Shown here one piece after another: positions 14,989 through 18,997 of a stretch of DNA of 18,997 nucleotides. A program made the translations under genes and the position numbers. The stretch spans positions 1 to 18,997 of the forward strand of contig JANQHP010000073.1 in assembly GCA_028282625.1 (NCBI GenBank), read 5' to 3'. Origin of the DNA: Rickettsiales bacterium (GTDB lineage Bacteria; Pseudomonadota; Alphaproteobacteria; Rickettsiales; UBA8987). The notes under the pieces are model-generated. The model did no database searches. It saw nothing but the letters and a program-made list of their open reading frames with translations, and had not been told where the DNA came from. How positions within the stretch are numbered: position 1 is the first letter of the stretch; every line of letters starts with the position of its first letter.

Positions 14989-15065
14989 AAATCACCCTTT
15001 TTAAGAACCGGAACGCAGTGTACCTAAAAGTACATGAGTACCGGAAGCGCAGAAAAGGGTGATTT
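14989..15065 (+). repeat. 77-nt structured intergenic element, copy B
   Basis: Outer helix: AAATCACCCTTTT (14989-15001) with AAAAGGGTGATTT (15053-15065). Middle helix: CCGG (15008-15011) with CCGG (15041-15044), plus A15013-T15039. Tip: TGTAC (15019-15023) with GTACA (15030-15034) around CTAAAA. Each position sits exactly 10880 nt after its counterpart in copy A. Loop sequences TAAGAA, CGCAG, TGAG, AAGCGCAG and the trailing GCAG are identical, while helix sequences differ with pairing kept. It lies between convergent genes (tpsA and the hybrid kinase), like copy A. Confidence 0.78.
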
Positions 15066-15100
15066 GCAGGCCAAAGGGGGCGTGTGGGGAGTGGTATCTA

Positions 15101-15137
15101 AAAAAAGCCGTCTGGGGACTCACCCAGGCGGCTTTTT
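15101..15137. terminator. Bidirectional rho-independent terminator
   Basis: AAAAAGCCGTCTGGG (15102-15116) pairs with CCCAGGCGGCTTTTT (15123-15137) around GACTCA. The 15-bp stem has one T.G wobble, and there are A and T runs at the two bases. It can end tpsA transcripts on the plus strand and the histidine-kinase transcript on the minus strand. Confidence 0.87.
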
Positions 15138-15223
15138 CATGCGCTCTGGTCGTGCCACAGCGGCAACCACACACGCGACCCTATTCTTGCAAACCTGATG
15201 TCGCTCTATTTTCATCACAGTGT

Positions 15224-17290
15224 CTATCCCTCTGGCTGGCCCTTGCCCCATTTGTCTAACATCTGGCTGATCTCTTCTTTACGCACCGGCTTGCTCACAT
15301 AATCGTCCATCCCCGCTTGCAGGCATTTGTCCTTATCCCCTTTCATGGCGTTGGCCGTAAACGCAATAATGGGCGTACGCGCCTGATTTTCCTCACCTTG
15401 ATAGGCACGAATATGCCCCGTGGCCGTATAACCATCCATCTGTGGCATTTGGCAGTCCATAAAAATCACGTCAAACACATGCTGCTTCACCTGCTCCACC
15501 GCCTCTTCACCATTATTGGCAACCGTAATCGTGCAAGAGCAATCTTCCAATATTTTCCTGGCCACCATTTGATTGACCACATTATCCTCAACGAGCAGCA
15601 CCTCCAACGGCAAAGCCTGACTCTCTTGCGCCGAAGCATCCGCCTCCTTCTTCTGGTCAGACTTACCAACCGTTTCCTCTTCCATCAAGCGACGCTCCTG
15701 TATGATATGACGCGTGATAAAGCCTAAATCCACCTTGCGTTGCTGCCGGGTAAACAGCAAGGCCACCATGCCAACCAAATCTTCTGGCAAAATCGGCTTG
15801 GTCAGGTACCCGTGAAACCCCTGCTCTTCAAAAATCACCGCCTCCCCTTTTTGAGGTGAGGCCGTAACCGCCACCAACATCAACGGCGTTGCACCTGCCT
15901 CAATTTGTGTCTTCTGCAACATGCCCGCCACCGTAATCCCATCGGTATCGGGCAGGCGATAGTCCACAATGGCCATATCAAATGCGCGCGCTTCTTCTAG
16001 CGACGTTTTTAAAAGCGGCAGCGCATCGGCTGGATCCACGCAACTCACAATCTCGATCTCATAAGGCCGAAGCCATTCCTCAAACAAGTCACACGCGGTC
16101 TGGCTGTCATCTATCACCAGCAAGCGCTTGCCCGACATCTGGTTGCTATCCAAAGGCTCCAATGATGTGGGAGCGCTTTTGCTTTTGGGCAGGTCCACAG
16201 AAAACCAGAACGTAGAGCCCTCACCCACATCGCTTTGTATCCCCACCTCACCTTGCATAAGCGCTGCCAGCTCACGGCAAATCGCAAGCCCAAGCCCGGT
16301 ACCACCAAATTGACGGGTGGTGGAATTATCGGCCTGACTAAATTTATGAAAAATATAGTGCTGCTTGTCTTTAGGCACCCCAATGCCGGTATCTTCCACC
16401 CTGAAGTAAAACCGGGCGTCGTCTTCCTTCTTCTCCAGTAACGAAACATGCAGCGCCACATGCCCCTTCTCCGTAAACTTAATCGCGTTGGAAAGAAAAT
16501 TATACAAAATCTGCCGAATACGCGAAGGGTCCCCCACCACATAATCCGGGCACGCCCCATCATAAGAAAGCCGCACCTCAATGCCTTTTTTGTGCCCACG
16601 CGGCGCCATCACCGCCACCGTATCCTGCGCCAGGCTACGCAAGTTAAACGACACTTTTTCCAGCGGCATCTTGCCGGCCTCAATCTTGGAAAAGTCCAGA
16701 ATATCGTTAATCAGCTCCAGCAACATCTCTGCCGAGTGCATCAGCGTGCTCGTATAATGGCGTTGTTTGTCATTGAGTTCCGTATCCAGCAGCAACTCCG
16801 CCATGCCAATCACACCATTCATCGGTGTACGAATTTCATGGCTCATATTGGCAAGGAACTCCGACTTGAGCCGGCTTGCATCCTCCGCCTTTTCCCGCGC
16901 CACCTCCATATGCTCCGAGTAGGCCGTCAGCGATTGCTGGGTACGGTCCGCACGGTCTAGCACCTGCTCCAACATGCGGCGCATGGCGGCAATATCATTG
17001 CCGTAATAATCCTGTACATGCGCTTCGTCCATCTGCAGATGCAAGCCAAGCGCGCGGTACATCCGCCGCAAGGGCTCCATCACATGCCGCCGCCACAGCG
17101 CGTAAAAACCATACCACTGCACGCAGGCAAAAAGCAAAAAAGCAAGAAAGACCCCCACCACGTGCCAAGCAGAAAGCGTCAACCATAACGTGCAGGCAAG
17201 CGTGGCCAAAGCACTGATAGCCACCACCACCCACAGTATACGTCTTTTCAACGAGCGATTCAGGAGCGAAACATGGGGCGGTGTAGACAT
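15224..17290 (-). CDS. Membrane hybrid histidine kinase with two receiver domains
   Basis: This is 688 residues. Two transmembrane helices lie at about 17-39 and 43-65 with almost no periplasmic loop, so it probably senses a membrane or cytosolic signal. A coiled linker (70-140) leads to the dimerisation/phosphoacceptor domain SHEIRTPMNG with His151. The ATPase domain has an N box NFLSNAIKF (264-272), G1 DTGIGV (300-305) and G2 GGTGLGL (329-335). Receiver 1 has VIDDSQ with Asp443 in VDYRLPD and Lys498 (LTKP). Receiver 2 has VEDN with Asp612 in MDCQMPQMDG and Lys667 (VSKP). No Hpt domain is present, so output needs a separate phosphotransfer protein or occurs via the receivers. No good Shine-Dalgarno sequence precedes ATG 17290. 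It lies 140 nt after the receiver/ATPase gene on the same strand and probably acts with it. Confidence 0.95.
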   Translation of the reverse strand: MSTPPHVSLLNRSLKRRILWVVVAISALATLACTLWLTLSAWHVVGVFLAFLLFACVQWYGFYALWRRHVMEPLRRMYRALGLHLQMDEAHVQDYYGNDIAAMRRMLEQVLDRADRTQQSLTAYSEHMEVAREKAEDASRLKSEFLANMSHEIRTPMNGVIGMAELLLDTELNDKQRHYTSTLMHSAEMLLELINDILDFSKIEAGKMPLEKVSFNLRSLAQDTVAVMAPRGHKKGIEVRLSYDGACPDYVVGDPSRIRQILYNFLSNAIKFTEKGHVALHVSLLEKKEDDARFYFRVEDTGIGVPKDKQHYIFHKFSQADNSTTRQFGGTGLGLAICRELAALMQGEVGIQSDVGEGSTFWFSVDLPKSKSAPTSLEPLDSNQMSGKRLLVIDDSQTACDLFEEWLRPYEIEIVSCVDPADALPLLKTSLEEARAFDMAIVDYRLPDTDGITVAGMLQKTQIEAGATPLMLVAVTASPQKGEAVIFEEQGFHGYLTKPILPEDLVGMVALLFTRQQRKVDLGFITRHIIQERRLMEEETVGKSDQKKEADASAQESQALPLEVLLVEDNVVNQMVARKILEDCSCTITVANNGEEAVEQVKQHVFDVIFMDCQMPQMDGYTATGHIRAYQGEENQARTPIIAFTANAMKGDKDKCLQAGMDDYVSKPVRKEEISQMLDKWGKGQPEG

Positions 17291-17430
17291 AAGGGCTCAT
17301 TGAGGCCAAGAAGCATGGTTCATCAGTAAACTTTTCCACACAAAAAGGCAACCAAAACGCACGCATAAAGTGCGAAACGTCTGGTTAAACCAGCTCTTTT
17401 TCTTTGGAAAAGCTCAATAGAACCAAACGA

Positions 17431-18372
17431 TTACAACTTGCACACCGCATGCGCGATCGTGCCACCCGCCTCATAGGTCAGTTCATCAAAACTAATCAGC
17501 CGTGAAAGCGCAATGCCCCGTCCATGATTGTCGCAGGCACGCATCGGGTCGATCTCCATAAAAGGCTCACTGTTAAAGCCCTGGCCCTGATCTTCAATCA
17601 AAAGATGTACTTCATGCGGCTTCTTATAATAGGAAATCTGTACATATTTCTCTTTATTCTCTTCCGCCTCAAGCCTCTTATTGACCTCTTGCTCCCAGCA
17701 ACCTTCCACCAGCAGATCTGTCTTTTCGTGGTAGGTAATACCCGCATTGCCGTGCTCAATCGCATTAATAATAAGCTCCGAAACACCATAAAGTGCGTCT
17801 TCGGACCTGGGAAAAAGATGCGAAATATACACCGCAGCGCGCCGGCCTTCTTCTAAGCTCCGTACCGTTAACTCGCAACGCTGCAACAAATCATCCATCA
17901 TCACCACATGGCGCAACTCATCTTCACGCTCATGCAAACGCACAATATCCATCGCCGCGGCATCCACAATCGAGACCAACGTCTCCTCATCAAATGGCTT
18001 GGTGAGGTAATAAAACGCCCCGGCGCGGATGCCCTCACTCACCTCCTCCTTGCGCGCTTTGGCCGTTTGCAAAATCACCGGGGTATGTTTGAGCTTATCG
18101 TGTGCTTTAATCCGCTTTAAGATGTCCAGCCCTTCAATATCGGGCAGCATGCGGTCCAATAAAATAATGTCGTAATGGTCTGGGTTCGCTTGTAACAGCG
18201 TCAGCGCCTTCTCACCATTTTCCACACACTCAAGTCGATGTCCGCTAGTGCCCAGATAGGTGTTAATAATCTCAAGATTATAGGGCTCATCATCCACCAC
18301 CATAATGGTACACGCATGCTGCTGGGAAGGAGAGTTCGCCATAAACCGTTGATTTGCAGGAATAGTGTTCAT
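17431..18372 (-). CDS. Response regulator with RsbW-like ATPase output domain
   Basis: This is 313 residues. The receiver domain (about 21-140) has acidic pair D27/D28, phosphoacceptor Asp73 in LLDRMLPD, and Lys125 in LTKPFDE. A helical linker (140-175) leads to a GHKL ATPase of the HATPase_c_2 type (about 180-310). This has N box ELIINAIEHGN (N203), G1 IEDQGQGF (D261) and G2 HGRGIALSRL. HATPase_c_2 domains occur in anti-sigma/serine-kinase proteins of the RsbW/SpoIIAB type and in PP2C-linked regulators. Output by partner switching rather than DNA binding is therefore likely; this is inference. No sigma-factor antagonist gene is in the window. ATG 18372 has GAGGGGG about 10 nt upstream; ATG 18342 lacks one. 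The linked hybrid kinase is a candidate phosphodonor. Confidence 0.92.
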   Translation of the reverse strand: MNTIPANQRFMANSPSQQHACTIMVVDDEPYNLEIINTYLGTSGHRLECVENGEKALTLLQANPDHYDIILLDRMLPDIEGLDILKRIKAHDKLKHTPVILQTAKARKEEVSEGIRAGAFYYLTKPFDEETLVSIVDAAAMDIVRLHEREDELRHVVMMDDLLQRCELTVRSLEEGRRAAVYISHLFPRSEDALYGVSELIINAIEHGNAGITYHEKTDLLVEGCWEQEVNKRLEAEENKEKYVQISYYKKPHEVHLLIEDQGQGFNSEPFMEIDPMRACDNHGRGIALSRLISFDELTYEAGGTIAHAVCKL

Positions 18373-18455
18373 AGAAGCAGCGCCCCCTCATACCAGGTAC
18401 CTTTTCACATTGTGGATGTAATGCTTTAGAGCCACAACCACGCAACAGGAAATAA

Positions 18456-18484
18456 ATAGTAACACAGGCCATATCTGCACACAA
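18456..18484 (-). promoter_or_regulatory. Candidate promoter for the receiver/ATPase gene
   Basis: On the minus strand: TTGTGT (18484-18479), a 17-nt spacer, then TACTAT (18461-18456). The leader would be about 77 nt. TGCACACA occurs twice around it (18476-18483 and 18493-18500), with a further TGCACA at 18501, which may be an operator. The remaining 18373-18534 interval shows no gene. Confidence 0.33.
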
Positions 18485-18534
18485 CTTAAAAGTGCACACA
18501 TGCACAAAGATCAACCAATAAGGGGAGTGAATGC

Positions 18535-18997
18535 TTAAAGCGTACGGGTGCCAAAATCAATTCTTGGGTCCACCAGGTGATACATCAAATCACCAAGCAA
18601 GCTCACAACCAGACCCAAAAGCGTAAACACATATAAACTACTATACAGCACAGGGTAATCCCGACTTAGCGCGGCTTCAAAGCCAAGCAAACCAAGTCCG
18701 TTTAGCGAAAAAATCACCTCAATTAACAAACTTCCGGTAAACAAAATACCCAAAAACGCACCCGGAAAACCTGCAATCACAATCAGCATCGCATTACGAA
18801 ACACATGGCCGTAAAGCACTCGCTTTTCACTACACCCCTTGGCCATCGCAGTCAGCACATATTGCTTGCGGATTTCCTCTAAAAAACTGTTTTTGCACAA
18901 GAGCGTTAGCGTGGCAAATCCTCCAATCGCCATGGAAAGCACCGGCAGGGTCATATGCCAGATATAATCCACCACTTTCTCGGACCAGGACATCTGC
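18535..18997 (-). CDS. yejB: ABC peptide transporter permease YejB, C-terminal part (5' end outside window)
   Basis: At least 153 residues are visible; the gene runs off the right edge, and ATG 18993 is internal because family sequence is expected upstream. The binding-protein-dependent transport permease loop is present: EEIRKQYVLTAMAKGCSEKR, the EAA-type motif that contacts the ATPase subunit. Then come FRNAMLIVIAGFPGAF, FTGSLLIEVIFSLNGLGLLG and SRDYPVLYSSLYVFTLLGL. The ending LVDPRIDFGTRTL is typical of YejB rather than DppB or OppB. YejABEF imports peptides and, in enterobacteria, microcin C. The next genes on this strand are signalling genes, not yejE or yejF, so the permease is the last yej gene here or yejE/yejF lie elsewhere. 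Confidence 0.87.
   Translation of the reverse strand, partial: QMSWSEKVVDYIWHMTLPVLSMAIGGFATLTLLCKNSFLEEIRKQYVLTAMAKGCSEKRVLYGHVFRNAMLIVIAGFPGAFLGILFTGSLLIEVIFSLNGLGLLGFEAALSRDYPVLYSSLYVFTLLGLVVSLLGDLMYHLVDPRIDFGTRTL

Overview
This window is about 19 kb of chromosome from a Gram-negative bacterium, most likely an alphaproteobacterium. The evidence is an rplU-rpmA-obgE block with a basic C-terminal extension on L21, a YejB-type peptide permease, a zinc-finger DnaJ, an outer-membrane two-partner secretion pair, and a receiver/RsbW-like ATPase protein beside a hybrid histidine kinase. The genus cannot be assigned from sequence reading alone. No rRNA, tRNA, CRISPR array or insertion sequence was seen.

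Layout. 1-536 is the C-terminal end of an M24 (Xaa-Pro) aminopeptidase, converging on a possible small membrane protein (508-789, minus). 1043-2981 is the ribosome block: rplU, rpmA, a strong terminator, then obgE. 3031-3961 is a promoter, a hairpin-rich leader and a membrane-anchored protein of unknown function, followed by a terminator-like hairpin and the first copy of a 77-nt structured repeat (4109-4185). dnaJ lies on the minus strand (4210-5361).

5427-7629 is the most unusual gene region. A two-gene cassette is present twice in tandem. Each copy has a related upstream region carrying the same 13-mer, a larger unrecognised protein gene and a small 77-97 residue partner gene. Both larger genes are broken by a frameshift at a homopolymer: a run of twelve C in the first (5532-5543) and a run of six A in the second (7084-7089). 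This could mean phase variation, decay or base-calling error.

7731-14928 is a divergently transcribed two-partner secretion locus. It holds a TpsB/FhaC-type outer-membrane transporter (minus) and a 1730-residue TpsA adhesin (plus) built as a beta-helix. The adhesin has a large internal tandem repeat and its only mature cysteines form a pair near the C-terminus. Both genes have good sigma-70-like promoter candidates in the shared intergenic region.

14989-15065 holds the second copy of the 77-nt element. It aligns without gaps to the first. Every helix position that differs is changed on both sides, so pairing is kept, which is strong two-copy evidence for a structured element. A bidirectional terminator follows. 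The right end is minus strand: the 3' end of yejB, then a receiver-HATPase_c_2 regulator, then a membrane hybrid histidine kinase with two receiver domains.
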